This document shows positions 43,189 through 51,749 of a stretch of DNA of 64,000 nt, piece by piece (the stretch's first letter is position 1; each line of letters starts with the position of its first letter). The notes below the pieces were generated by a model, which did not search any database, was not told where the DNA came from, and saw only the letters and a list, made by a program, of their open reading frames with translations. Location: contig FR893169.1 of assembly GCA_000433355.1 (NCBI GenBank), forward strand, positions 18,599-82,598. Direction: 5' to 3'. The DNA comes from Alistipes sp. CAG:435. GTDB lineage: Bacteria; Bacteroidota; Bacteroidia; Bacteroidales; UBA932. The translations under genes and the position numbers were made by a program.

Positions 43189-45852
43189 CTATTTGTTTCT
43201 CAAAGCGGCAAGAGCCTTTTCGTAACTTTCGATCTTGGAAAGGCTGTCAGCCTCCTTCTTGCGCTCCAAAGCGACAACCTTCTCCGGAGCGTGAGCCACA
43301 AAGCTCTCGTTGGACAGCTTTTTCCTCACTGACTCAAGGAATCCACGCTGATGCTCAAGCTCGGTCTCGATCTTTTTGATCTCCTCCTCGACATCCACAA
43401 GTCCCTCAAGCGGAACGAAGAGTTCAACCGTGCGGACAAGCAGCGAGACTCCGGCGGCGTCACCGAAATCAGCCACACTCTCGACCGAGGAAATGTTGGC
43501 AAGCTTGGTGACCACAGGGAGCATATTCATAGGGAAATCTCCCTTCACCTTCAAGGCAAGGCTTTCCTTAGGAGAGATGTTCTTCTGCTGACGGATTCCG
43601 CGGATCCCGTTCACCGCCTCCTGGGCTATGCCGAATTCCTCGATGATCTTTTCATCGACAACTCCAGCCTTAGGAGTAGGCTGGTACATAATGGTCTCCC
43701 CTTCCTTGCGCTCCGCCATAGACTGCCAAAGCTCTTCCGTGATGAAAGGCATCACAGGATGAATCATCTTCAGCAATTTCTCAAAGAATATGATTGTGGC
43801 GTCATACGTCGCCTTGTCGATGCTCTCACCATAAGCTGGCTTCACGGCCTCAAGGTACCAGGCGCAATATTCATCCCAGAAGAGTTTGTAGATGCTCATA
43901 AGGGCATCTGAGATCCTGAACTTGGAATAATGGTCTTCGACCGCGGTAATGGTCTGGCCAAGTTTATTCTCAAACCAACTTACAGCCAATTTGTTGACCT
44001 CACTCTGCTGAAGCTTTTCATCAATCGTCCAACCTTGAACGAGACGGAAAGAATTCCAGATCTTATTGCAGAAATTCCTGCCCTGCTCGACCTGTGACTC
44101 ATCATAGAATATGTCGTTGCCGGCTGACGAGCAAAGCAGCATACCGATCCTCACGGCATCGGCTCCGTACTTGGCGATGAGGTCAAGCGGGTCTGGAGAG
44201 TTGCCAAGAGTCTTGGACATCTTCCTGCCGAGCTTGTCGCGGACAATTCCCGTGAAATAAACGTTGCTGAACGGAATGTCGTTCATAAACTCGTCACCTG
44301 CCATAATCATTCTGGCTACCCAGAAGAAGATGATGTCAGGACCTGTAACCAGGTCATTTGTAGGATAATAGTAAGCAAGATCCTTGTTTGGCTGATGGTC
44401 AGGATGTCCAGGCTTCTGAGGGTCGAACACTGAAATAGGCCAGAGCCAGCTTGAGAACCAGGTGTCGAGCACATCGTCATCCTGCCTGAGATCAGCGGCT
44501 GTCAAAGCCGGATTGATCTTCTGGGCCGCGGCGAGAGCCTTCTCTGGAGTCTCTTCCACAACTATCTGCCCGTCTGGAAGATAGTAAGCCGGGATTCTCT
44601 GTCCCCACCAAAGCTGACGGGAAATGCACCAGTCGTGGGCGTTCTCCATCCAGTGACGGTACGTGTTACGGTACTTGTCCGGAATAAGTTTGATCTTGCC
44701 GGATTCGACGCTCTCAAGAGCCTTTGCGGCAAGGTCTTCCATCTTGAGGAACCACTGCGCCGAGAGCTTCGGCTCGATGACCGCGTTGGTTCTTTCCGAA
44801 TATCCCACCGGAGATGTATATTCCTCCACCTTGACAAGGTTGCCGGACTCCTCCAACATCTTGACAATCTTCTTTCTGGCCTCGAAACGATCCTCGCCCA
44901 CCAGAATCTGAGCCTTCTCGTTCAGGCGGCCGTGGTCATCGATGATGTCAATAACCGGCAGATTGTGGCGAAGTCCGATCTCATAGTCATGAGCGTCATG
45001 AGCCGGGGTGACCTTCAGGCATCCAGTTCCGAAATCCATCTCCACATAACTGTCCTCGATGACAGGGATCTCCCTGTTGATCAACGGGATGAGCACCTTC
45101 TTGCCTTTCAGCCAATGATGTCTCTCATCGGCCGGATTGACACAGATGGCGGCATCGGCCATAATCGTCTCAGGACGGGTCGTGGCGATCACGAGATACT
45201 TGTCCGTAGGATTGCCGTTGCCATCGGAGATATAATATTTAAGGTGATAGAAATGGCTCTTGGTGTCCCTGTGGATGACCTCGTCGTCACTGATGGCGGT
45301 CAATGCCACTGGATCCCAGTTGACCATACGCACACCTCTATATATCATACCTTTCTTATAGAAATAGCAGAATGTGGCGATCACGGCGTCGGAAAGCTCA
45401 GGCTCCATCGTGAACCTTGTGCGGTCCCAGTCACAGGAAGCGCCAAGCTTGCGGAGCTGCTTGAGAATGATTCCCCCGTGCTCCTCCTTCCACTCCCAGG
45501 CATATTTCATAAACTCCTCACGGGTAAGGTCTTCCTTGGATATTCCCATACCCTTGAGCTTGGCCACAACCTTGCTTTCCGTTGCGATGGATGCATGGTC
45601 CGTACCAGGTACCCAGCAGGCATTCTTGCCGTCCATTCTGGCCTTGCGGATCAACACATCGTTAAGCGTGTTGTTCAGCACGTGACCCATATGCAGGATT
45701 CCCGTCACGTTAGGGGGCGGGATTACTATCGTATAAGGCTCTTTCTCATTCGGCTCAGAGTGGAAGCACTTGTGCTCGGTCCACCAGGCGTACCATTTGT
45801 CTTCTACTTCCGCCGGATTGTACTTTGCGGAAAGTTCTTTTTTCTCGCTCAT
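43189..45852 (-). CDS. valS: Valyl-tRNA synthetase
   Basis: Charges tRNA-Val. The start at 45852 (MSEKKELSAKYNPAEVEDKWY) is chosen because the extra seven upstream codons lie next to the -7 element. The 887 residues contain the class I HIGH motif in PNVTGILHMGHVLN, the editing domain with TTRPETIMADAA, the KMSKS motif as GRKMSKTLGNS, the anticodon-binding domain and the C-terminal coiled coil typical of ValRS (about 815-887). Length and motifs are complete. Confidence 0.96.
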   Translation of the reverse strand: MSEKKELSAKYNPAEVEDKWYAWWTEHKCFHSEPNEKEPYTIVIPPPNVTGILHMGHVLNNTLNDVLIRKARMDGKNACWVPGTDHASIATESKVVAKLKGMGISKEDLTREEFMKYAWEWKEEHGGIILKQLRKLGASCDWDRTRFTMEPELSDAVIATFCYFYKKGMIYRGVRMVNWDPVALTAISDDEVIHRDTKSHFYHLKYYISDGNGNPTDKYLVIATTRPETIMADAAICVNPADERHHWLKGKKVLIPLINREIPVIEDSYVEMDFGTGCLKVTPAHDAHDYEIGLRHNLPVIDIIDDHGRLNEKAQILVGEDRFEARKKIVKMLEESGNLVKVEEYTSPVGYSERTNAVIEPKLSAQWFLKMEDLAAKALESVESGKIKLIPDKYRNTYRHWMENAHDWCISRQLWWGQRIPAYYLPDGQIVVEETPEKALAAAQKINPALTAADLRQDDDVLDTWFSSWLWPISVFDPQKPGHPDHQPNKDLAYYYPTNDLVTGPDIIFFWVARMIMAGDEFMNDIPFSNVYFTGIVRDKLGRKMSKTLGNSPDPLDLIAKYGADAVRIGMLLCSSAGNDIFYDESQVEQGRNFCNKIWNSFRLVQGWTIDEKLQQSEVNKLAVSWFENKLGQTITAVEDHYSKFRISDALMSIYKLFWDEYCAWYLEAVKPAYGESIDKATYDATIIFFEKLLKMIHPVMPFITEELWQSMAERKEGETIMYQPTPKAGVVDEKIIEEFGIAQEAVNGIRGIRQQKNISPKESLALKVKGDFPMNMLPVVTKLANISSVESVADFGDAAGVSLLVRTVELFVPLEGLVDVEEEIKKIETELEHQRGFLESVRKKLSNESFVAHAPEKVVALERKKEADSLSKIESYEKALAALRNK

Positions 45853-45879
45853 ATTACTGCTTATAATATACAAAGTTTA

Positions 45880-45908
45880 CAAATATAGCACATTTTTCAC
45901 TAAATTTG
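45880..45908. promoter_or_regulatory. Divergent promoter region for valS and the DUF3467 gene
   Basis: Minus strand: TATATTTG (45880-45887), the -7 element for valS. Plus strand: TAAATTTG (45901-45908), the -7 element for the rightward operon, with TTTA 21 bp upstream as a weak -33. Both fit TAnnTTTG. Expected leaders are about 25 nt (valS) and 17 nt (DUF3467). Confidence 0.55.
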
Positions 45909-45929
45909 CTTCAAAAATACACACATACT

Positions 45930-46259
45930 ATGGAAGAAAAGAAAGAAATCAGTCTGGAAATCCGTCCGGAAGTAGCAAAGGGCACATATTCAAACCTTGC
46001 GATCATCACCCATTCGCACAGCGAGTTCATCATCGACTTCGCGACAATCCTTCCCGGCCTGCCTAAGCCGGACATCAGCAACCGCATCGTGATGACTCCA
46101 GAGCACGCCAAAAGGCTTCTCAACGCTCTGATGGACAATGTCACAAAGTACGAGTCACAGTTCGGACTCATCAACCTTGGCGGCGGACAGGCTCAGCAGG
46201 GTGGCACGTTCAATCTCGGAGACCTTCCTCAGTTCGGTCCTAACGGAGCCAAATCATAA
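45930..46259 (+). CDS. DUF3467 family protein
   Basis: 109 residues, start at 45930 (MEEKKEISLEIRPEVAKGTY) because an upstream Met lies inside the predicted transcription start region. The conserved pattern is YSNLAIITHSHSEFIIDFAT, then NRIVMTPEHAKRLLNAL and a Gly/Gln-rich tail. The family is small, widespread in Bacteroidetes and without known function; homologues are often near nucleotide or envelope genes. It is the first gene of a rightward run that continues into kdsC with a 6-bp gap. Confidence 0.85.
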   Translation: MEEKKEISLEIRPEVAKGTYSNLAIITHSHSEFIIDFATILPGLPKPDISNRIVMTPEHAKRLLNALMDNVTKYESQFGLINLGGGQAQQGGTFNLGDLPQFGPNGAKS

Positions 46260-46265
46260 CTTGAA

Positions 46266-46790
46266 ATGACAGATTTCAAGAATATCAAAGCGTTCACGTT
46301 CGACATCGACGGCGTGATGACTGACGGTGGCATCCTCGCCGATCTGGAAGGCCAGCTTTACAGGACTTTCGACGCTAAGGACGGATTCGCTGTCAGAATG
46401 GCGTGCCTTAACGGATTCCCGGTCGGTGTGATCACCGGCGGCCGGTCACAAAGTATACGGGCCAGGTTCAGCAGCAACGGAATCAATCCCGAGGACATCT
46501 ATCTGGGCTCCAGAAACAAGATTGAGGACTTCGAGGATTTCTGCAGGAGGCATAACCTAAAGCCCGAAGAGGTAATGTATTTCGGAGACGACATCCCTGA
46601 CATAGAGGTCATCCGGGCAGCCGGAATTGGAGTCTGCCCCAACGATGCAGTCGAGGAGGTCAAGGAAGCTGCGGACATCATCTCCGACCGTCCGGGCGGA
46701 AAGGCCTGCGTGCGCGAGTATATGGAGAAGGCGATGAAAGCCCAGGGACGCTGGGTCTTCGACGCGATCGACTACAAGAAAAAATTCTAA
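46266..46790 (+). CDS. kdsC: KDO 8-phosphate phosphatase, HAD-IIIA family
   Basis: 174 residues. HAD motif I is FDIDGVMTDG with D13 and D15, motif II is GVITGGRSQ, and motif IV is YFGDDIPDIEVI followed by GIGVCPNDAVEEVKEAADI. The small C0 cap architecture and length match KdsC, which dephosphorylates KDO-8-P for lipopolysaccharide inner core. Closely related HADs act on other sugar acids, so the substrate is probable, not certain. maf follows after 13 bp. Confidence 0.88.
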   Translation: MTDFKNIKAFTFDIDGVMTDGGILADLEGQLYRTFDAKDGFAVRMACLNGFPVGVITGGRSQSIRARFSSNGINPEDIYLGSRNKIEDFEDFCRRHNLKPEEVMYFGDDIPDIEVIRAAGIGVCPNDAVEEVKEAADIISDRPGGKACVREYMEKAMKAQGRWVFDAIDYKKKF

Positions 46791-46803
46791 AGGTTTTCTG
46801 AAT

Positions 46804-47391
46804 ATGGACACTCACGGAAAGAGGATCATCCTGGCTTCAAACTCACCTCGCCGCCGCGAGCTGCTCGCCGGCCTTGACATCAAGTTCACAGTTGACACTG
46901 GCACATCGTTCGTGGAGCAATACTCTCCTGACACTCCGCACGTTAAAGTGCCGGAATTGATGTCGGAAGGTAAGTCATCAGGCTTTCACAGAAAGCTTGA
47001 GCCGGATGAGATTCTCGTCACCTCCGACACTATGGTACTGTGTGGAACAGAGATCCTCGGCAAGCCCCACGACAGGGCGGACGCCGTAAGGATGCTCAAG
47101 CTGCTTTCCGGACGTGAGCATCAGGTCATCACAGCCGTGACAATCCGTGACTGTCATAGGACAAAGACCTTCTCCGTCACTTCCGATGTCTATTTCAAGA
47201 ATCTGTCAGACAGCGAGATAGACTACTACATCGACAACTTCAAGCCTTTCGACAAGGCCGGGGCCTACGGAATCCAGGAATGGATCGGCTACGTTGGCAT
47301 CAGCAGATTGGACGGCTCGTTCTACAACGTGATGGGCTTCCCTACCCAGAGATTCTACGAGGAACTCCAAGACTTCTTGAATGGAAGATGA
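46804..47391 (+). CDS. maf: Maf-like nucleotide pyrophosphatase
   Basis: 195 residues. It begins with the Maf signature ILASNSPRRRELLAG (9-23) and has VTSDTMV with the catalytic Asp near residue 80 and a GKP loop. Members hydrolyse dTTP, UTP or modified pyrimidine NTPs, preventing incorporation of non-canonical bases. The start ATG is embedded in GAATATG. The stop overlaps the next start as ATGA. Confidence 0.92.
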   Translation: MDTHGKRIILASNSPRRRELLAGLDIKFTVDTGTSFVEQYSPDTPHVKVPELMSEGKSSGFHRKLEPDEILVTSDTMVLCGTEILGKPHDRADAVRMLKLLSGREHQVITAVTIRDCHRTKTFSVTSDVYFKNLSDSEIDYYIDNFKPFDKAGAYGIQEWIGYVGISRLDGSFYNVMGFPTQRFYEELQDFLNGR

Positions 47392-48344
47392 AAGCGTTTT
47401 TTCAAAGAATCTGCGGCGCGTACGGAGGAATATTCATTATATTCCTCTTATTCATTGCATGCGGGTGCAATCCGGAGGCTTTCGTGAAACCGATTAACCC
47501 TTCATCGCGCCATTTTACTGTCCGCGAAGACGGTGACACCATAAAGGTACGGTTCGGAACCGATGACTGGAGCGTGGCGTCCGTTATCCTGGACGGAAAA
47601 ACCATCGAATGGATCGGAGGTTCATCCGCCTTGGAGAGTATCGATGGGAAAAGGAAAATCACAAGCGACGGATTCATTATGTATTACAAAAAATCCGGCG
47701 AGCGTGAGCTTGAACTTTTTTTCCTGCCGAACTTTTCAGACAGCGAAATGAACATTAGCGTGGAAGTCTCGAACTCCTTCGAGTGTGACACATTGACATT
47801 CAAGCAATCACGCTGTTCGGGTTATGAGTTTGAAAGCATCATCTGGGGAGATGTGAAAAGGCTCCATCCTGAATATGAGAAAGGATGGGGTCCGCTCTCT
47901 TTCAAGAACGACGGGACGGACACATTGCGAATCTCACGACGAGTTTTCTTCGGTGCCTCCAGGCAGGTCTCTTTCTCAGATGAGAATGGCTTGGCGCGGC
48001 ATCGGAAAGACCTTATGGTACAGGTTCCCGACGGGGCTCTTGATAATGAAAGTTTAAGTTTCAATGACCATTGCAGTGTCCTGTACAGTTATGATACGAT
48101 TGAATATCCACTCAAAGACGAAACGGAAGTCGTCATGAGGTTTCCGCCTACCGGAAAGTTTTCATGGTACTACAATATGCTGTGGTATATCGACACCTAC
48201 TCTGCCGATTATTCAATGTCACTCCGCAACGTCGCCACCGGACGTATCATTCAGGTAAAGGGGATTCTCACCAGCAAGTCACCTAACGGACACTTTACTT
48301 TCTATTATGAAAAACGATCTATTATGAAAAACGATGAGCGATAG
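47388..48344 (+). CDS. Hypothetical lipoprotein
   Basis: 318 residues, start at 47388 chosen for the ATGA overlap with maf and for the signal peptide that follows (MKAFFQRICGAYGG, hydrophobic stretch, lipobox FIACGC, Cys about 26). The body looks all-beta, with alternating hydrophobic residues and Thr/Ser, perhaps two Ig-like folds; the first part (about 38-125) recalls BACON-type domains but the similarity is weak. No family is recognised. A 17-bp tandem duplication at its 3' end adds the last nine residues (SIMKNDER region) and changes the overlap with the next gene. Confidence 0.7.
   Translation: MKAFFQRICGAYGGIFIIFLLFIACGCNPEAFVKPINPSSRHFTVREDGDTIKVRFGTDDWSVASVILDGKTIEWIGGSSALESIDGKRKITSDGFIMYYKKSGERELELFFLPNFSDSEMNISVEVSNSFECDTLTFKQSRCSGYEFESIIWGDVKRLHPEYEKGWGPLSFKNDGTDTLRISRRVFFGASRQVSFSDENGLARHRKDLMVQVPDGALDNESLSFNDHCSVLYSYDTIEYPLKDETEVVMRFPPTGKFSWYYNMLWYIDTYSADYSMSLRNVATGRIIQVKGILTSKSPNGHFTFYYEKRSIMKNDER
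48302..48335 (+). repeat. 17-bp tandem duplication at a gene junction
   Basis: CTATTATGAAAAACGAT occurs twice without a gap (48302-48318, 48319-48335). Removing one copy would end the upstream frame at a TGA that overlaps the next ATG as ATGA, the same coupling seen at other junctions here. Because 17 is not a multiple of 3, the duplication shifts the upstream frame to a new stop at 48342-48344. Confidence 0.9.
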
Positions 48345-49590
48345 AATATTCATAAAGACTGTTTTGGGGATGTTCCTCGCCACGGCGCTTGCTCTGCCGG
48401 CCGCCGGGCATACGAAAGCGGATTCATCGAAGGTCACACATAGGATAGGTATCAATGTCCGACCTTCGTACATACTGCCCTCCCACAAATTCTTCAGAGG
48501 CGAAAACGCACTTGGCAAGCGCCTGGACAAAAGCGGATCCGCACACCTGCAATATTCATTCGCCTTTCCCGCGGACAGCCGCTTAGGCAAGATATACCCG
48601 ACAGCCTACCAAGGAATTGGTTTGGCATGGAACACATTCTTCGACCAGGACGAGATTGGATCGCCTGCCGCTGTTTATGCATTCCAAGGCGCAAGGCTGG
48701 CGCAGCTTTCCCAAAAGTTGTCTTTTGACTATGAATGGAATTTCGGTCTTTCATTCGGCTGGCATCCTTACGACCCATACGGGGACTTGAACCCGAATTT
48801 CACAAACGACAAGAATCTGGTGGTCGGATCAAGACTCAACGCATACATCAATGTCGGCTTCTTGCTGACATGGCAACCCGCTCCGCAATGGTTGATCTCG
48901 GCAGGAATCGACATGACACATTTCTCAAACGGCAACACGAGCTATCCTAACGCAGGTGTGAACACCATAGGTGGAAGAATCGGGGCGGCAAGGCTGTTCG
49001 GGGCGACCCAAATCCGCAAAATCCCCACGGGCGGAACCATTTTTGAATATGACAGTGACGCCTCCGGGCTGAAAAGGATCGCGCAAAGGATGACTTACGA
49101 TGTGGTTCTCTACGGCGCCGGAAGAGCCAAAGGGCTCATCTGGAACGATGTGCCACACATCTCAGAGGGCAAATTCGGAATCATCGGCTTGAACATAAAC
49201 CCTTTGTACAGAGTGAACAAATTTTTCAGGACAGGCCTGTCCATCGACATCCAATACGATGAAAGCGCTAATGTCAGTGAGCATGTAGCCGGTGTAGGAG
49301 ACGATGGCAACATAAAATTCTATCGTCCACCTCTTGCGGAGCAGTTGGGAGCCGGACTTTCCCTAAGAGCCGAATTTGTCATGCCGATTTTCTCCATCAA
49401 CATAGGCTTTGGACGCAACGTCATATATAAAGGCAAAGAGTTGAAAGGATTCTATCAGACTTTGGCGCTGAAATCCGACATATACAAAGACCTTTTCATC
49501 CACATAGGCTACAAACTGCACGACTTTCACGATCCAAACAATCTGATGCTGGGACTTGGATGGCGTTTAGGGAACGGCAGACAACACTAA
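48334..49590 (+). CDS. Lipid A deacylase (PagL)/acyloxyacyl-hydrolase-like outer-membrane protein
   Basis: 418 residues with a signal peptide (cleavage near PAAG, about 25) and a beta-barrel-like body. The block GIDMTHFSNGNTSYPNAGVN (191-210) matches the PagL catalytic His-Ser signature (H196, S198), and the downstream gap to LGWRLGNGRQH resembles a C-terminal strand. PagL removes a 3-O acyl chain from lipid A and lowers its endotoxicity. At over 400 residues it is about twice the size of PagL, so the acyloxyacyl-hydrolase family label is safer. Its neighbour kdsC also concerns LPS. Confidence 0.75.
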   Translation: MSDRIFIKTVLGMFLATALALPAAGHTKADSSKVTHRIGINVRPSYILPSHKFFRGENALGKRLDKSGSAHLQYSFAFPADSRLGKIYPTAYQGIGLAWNTFFDQDEIGSPAAVYAFQGARLAQLSQKLSFDYEWNFGLSFGWHPYDPYGDLNPNFTNDKNLVVGSRLNAYINVGFLLTWQPAPQWLISAGIDMTHFSNGNTSYPNAGVNTIGGRIGAARLFGATQIRKIPTGGTIFEYDSDASGLKRIAQRMTYDVVLYGAGRAKGLIWNDVPHISEGKFGIIGLNINPLYRVNKFFRTGLSIDIQYDESANVSEHVAGVGDDGNIKFYRPPLAEQLGAGLSLRAEFVMPIFSINIGFGRNVIYKGKELKGFYQTLALKSDIYKDLFIHIGYKLHDFHDPNNLMLGLGWRLGNGRQH

Positions 49591-49603
49591 AATCTTTGGA
49601 GAT

Positions 49604-49933
49604 ATGATACCAGACTGGGCAAAAGAGTTGAATTGTTCGATAACCGTCTGCGACAAGGACGGAGTCATCGTCTATCAGAATGACCGTGCGGTCGAACAGT
49701 ATAGGAAACGCGGCGATCTCATCGGCAGGAATCTGTTCGACTGCCACAATGAAAAATCCGCCGCCATCATCCGTAATCTCCTGGCGACAGGTGGAACGAA
49801 CTCGTACACAATCGAAAAGAACGGGGTGCACAAGATGATATTCCAAAGCGCGTGGAAAGAGAACGGATTTGTCGCCGGACTATGTGAGATCTCGATGATC
49901 ATCCCTGCCGAACTTCCGCATCATGTAAGATAA
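49604..49933 (+). CDS. Single PAS-domain protein
   Basis: 109 residues that are almost entirely one PAS fold: NCSITVCDKDGVIVYQNDRA, then LIGRNLFDCHNEKSAAII, and a final strand FVAGLCEISMII. No output domain is attached. It may sense a small molecule and act on a partner, or be an accessory of the DUF6377 protein encoded 8 bp downstream; partner choice is inference. Ligand is unknown. Confidence 0.8.
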   Translation: MIPDWAKELNCSITVCDKDGVIVYQNDRAVEQYRKRGDLIGRNLFDCHNEKSAAIIRNLLATGGTNSYTIEKNGVHKMIFQSAWKENGFVAGLCEISMIIPAELPHHVR

Positions 49934-49940
49934 AACCAGC

Positions 49941-51572
49941 ATGAAAGGACACGTGATTATAAAAGTCCTTGCCGCGTTCTGGTCGGTCGCGGCCATGGGG
50001 CTCATACAGCAAAGTTGCGCCAAGACAGAAGGCGGAGACAACAAAAGGATGCTTGAAGCCCTTGACAGAACAATAGCCGAAAGGGACATCTATGAAAGGA
50101 TCAAACGGGAACGTATAGATTCGATAAAAGCGGGAATCCGGTCGGACACCACAGACAGTCTGAAATATGAAATCTATGACAGATTGTTCGATGAATATTA
50201 CCAATATGACATCGATTCGGCCATATTCTACGCCCGAAAGAAACTCTCCGTGGCTCAAAGGGCAGGAGCGGAGCGGACCCGCAACGAAAGGATAATCGAT
50301 GCGGAGATGGACATCGCGGACAGGTACGCTCTTTCCGGAATGTATCTTGAGGCTTCGGAGATTATGAATGAAATGGATCCGGAATCCATGCCGAGGCAGC
50401 TGATGTTGAGATATTTACAAATCAGCAACAATTTGTATGGAAACATGGCGAGAATGTCCGATGACCCTCTCGTCAAGGCGGACTACATCCGGAAGCGGGA
50501 CTCTTTCAGGAATGAGCTGTACAGGAACCTGAGCGATGACGACCTTTTCAAACTCTACGTCTGGTCCGACATTGAGATCGACAACGGCAACGCGACGATG
50601 ATCCTGGACTCGCTGCTCTCGGTCCGGTCTTCCGGCAGGCTTGATGTACACGAAAGAGCGATAGTCAGTTACATCGCATCCATCGCATCACGAATGTGCG
50701 GAAGAAACTCCGAGGCCATCGCTCTCCTCGCTGAAAGTGCCGCCAATGACCTCCAGACTCCGGTCAACGAGTACAAGTCACTCTACGAGCTTGCTGAGCT
50801 TCTGTACCGCGAAGGTGACATCAACAGAGCCTACCGTTATGTGAACCAGTCGATAAAGGACGCCGTGGCCGCTAACGCCAGCATAAACGCCCAGGCCATA
50901 AACTCGATGCTGCCTCTGATCACCGAGACCTACGACATAAGGATGCACAGCAGGCGCACACAACTCTACATCATACTGTTTGTCATAAGCGCCCTGCTCC
51001 TCTCTCTCGTCGTCGCGGTGCAATACATGATCAGAAGCCACCGGAAAGTGGCGGTCGCCAATGCGAGGCTCAAGGAGTATGTGAGCCTTCTCCAGGAATC
51101 CAATGACATCAAAGAGCAATATTTGGGAATATATCTGGACATGTGCTCGGACTACATAGCCGGTCTGGAGAGATACCGTTCCAAACTACGCAGGGCAGCG
51201 AAGGAAGGCGGCTTCGGTGAAGTGATGGAGAACCTGAAGTCCACCGAGTTCATCGACAAGGAACTGGAGGGCTTCTATGTACGCTTCGATGAATCTTTTC
51301 TGGCACTGTTTCCCGACTTCGTGGAACGGCTGAACGCCCTTCTTCAGGAAGACAAGAGATTTGATGCGAGAGGTAAGAACGGAATCCTCACAACAGAGCT
51401 CCGGGTGGCCGCGCTGATACGTCTTGGTGTCACCGATTCCACGAGAATCGCACACTTCCTAAGAAGGTCCGTCTCCACGATCTACAACTACCGTGTCAAG
51501 ATGAGAAACTCCGCTGTTTCCGGCCGCGAGGACTTCGAAAAACAAATCATGAGCATCGGAAGGCTGTCTTGA
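49941..51572 (+). CDS. DUF6377 membrane-anchored regulator
   Basis: 543 residues. A lipobox-like QQSC (Cys 26) ends the signal. LDRTIAERDIYERIKRERID begins the helical DUF6377 repeat region, probably TPR-like, up to about 335. One membrane segment (about 343-365) is followed by a cytoplasmic coiled coil and a C-terminal helix-turn-helix (about 470-525) containing LRVAALIRLGVTDSTRIAHF. DUF6377 proteins are frequently next to susC genes and are thought to control them. The susC start lies 177 bp downstream, which supports regulation of this locus. Confidence 0.85.
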   Translation: MKGHVIIKVLAAFWSVAAMGLIQQSCAKTEGGDNKRMLEALDRTIAERDIYERIKRERIDSIKAGIRSDTTDSLKYEIYDRLFDEYYQYDIDSAIFYARKKLSVAQRAGAERTRNERIIDAEMDIADRYALSGMYLEASEIMNEMDPESMPRQLMLRYLQISNNLYGNMARMSDDPLVKADYIRKRDSFRNELYRNLSDDDLFKLYVWSDIEIDNGNATMILDSLLSVRSSGRLDVHERAIVSYIASIASRMCGRNSEAIALLAESAANDLQTPVNEYKSLYELAELLYREGDINRAYRYVNQSIKDAVAANASINAQAINSMLPLITETYDIRMHSRRTQLYIILFVISALLLSLVVAVQYMIRSHRKVAVANARLKEYVSLLQESNDIKEQYLGIYLDMCSDYIAGLERYRSKLRRAAKEGGFGEVMENLKSTEFIDKELEGFYVRFDESFLALFPDFVERLNALLQEDKRFDARGKNGILTTELRVAALIRLGVTDSTRIAHFLRRSVSTIYNYRVKMRNSAVSGREDFEKQIMSIGRLS

Positions 51573-51681
51573 CACGGCTACTATTTTCGGCTGAATCATA
51601 TAGTTCAATTGACGATGTGTCAATAAATTATAATTTTATCCAACTACTAAAACAGTACCATCGCTTTGTCTTGATGATGTT

Positions 51682-51711
51682 ATTGGTTTTCTTTGCCGAA
51701 GAATAACCAAT
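51682..51711 (+). promoter_or_regulatory. Leader hairpin upstream of susC
   Basis: ATTGGTT and TTCTT (51682-51693) pair with AAGAA and AACCAAT (51699-51711) around the loop TGCCG, with one bulged T. The hairpin is 38 bp before the susC ATG and is followed by T/A-rich sequence. No TAnnTTTG promoter was found in the 177-bp gap, so the transcription start is unknown. It may be an attenuator or antisense-RNA target. Confidence 0.45.
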
Positions 51712-51749
51712 GCAATGTTCTCGTTTATTTATTAAAACTTTTTAAGGAT

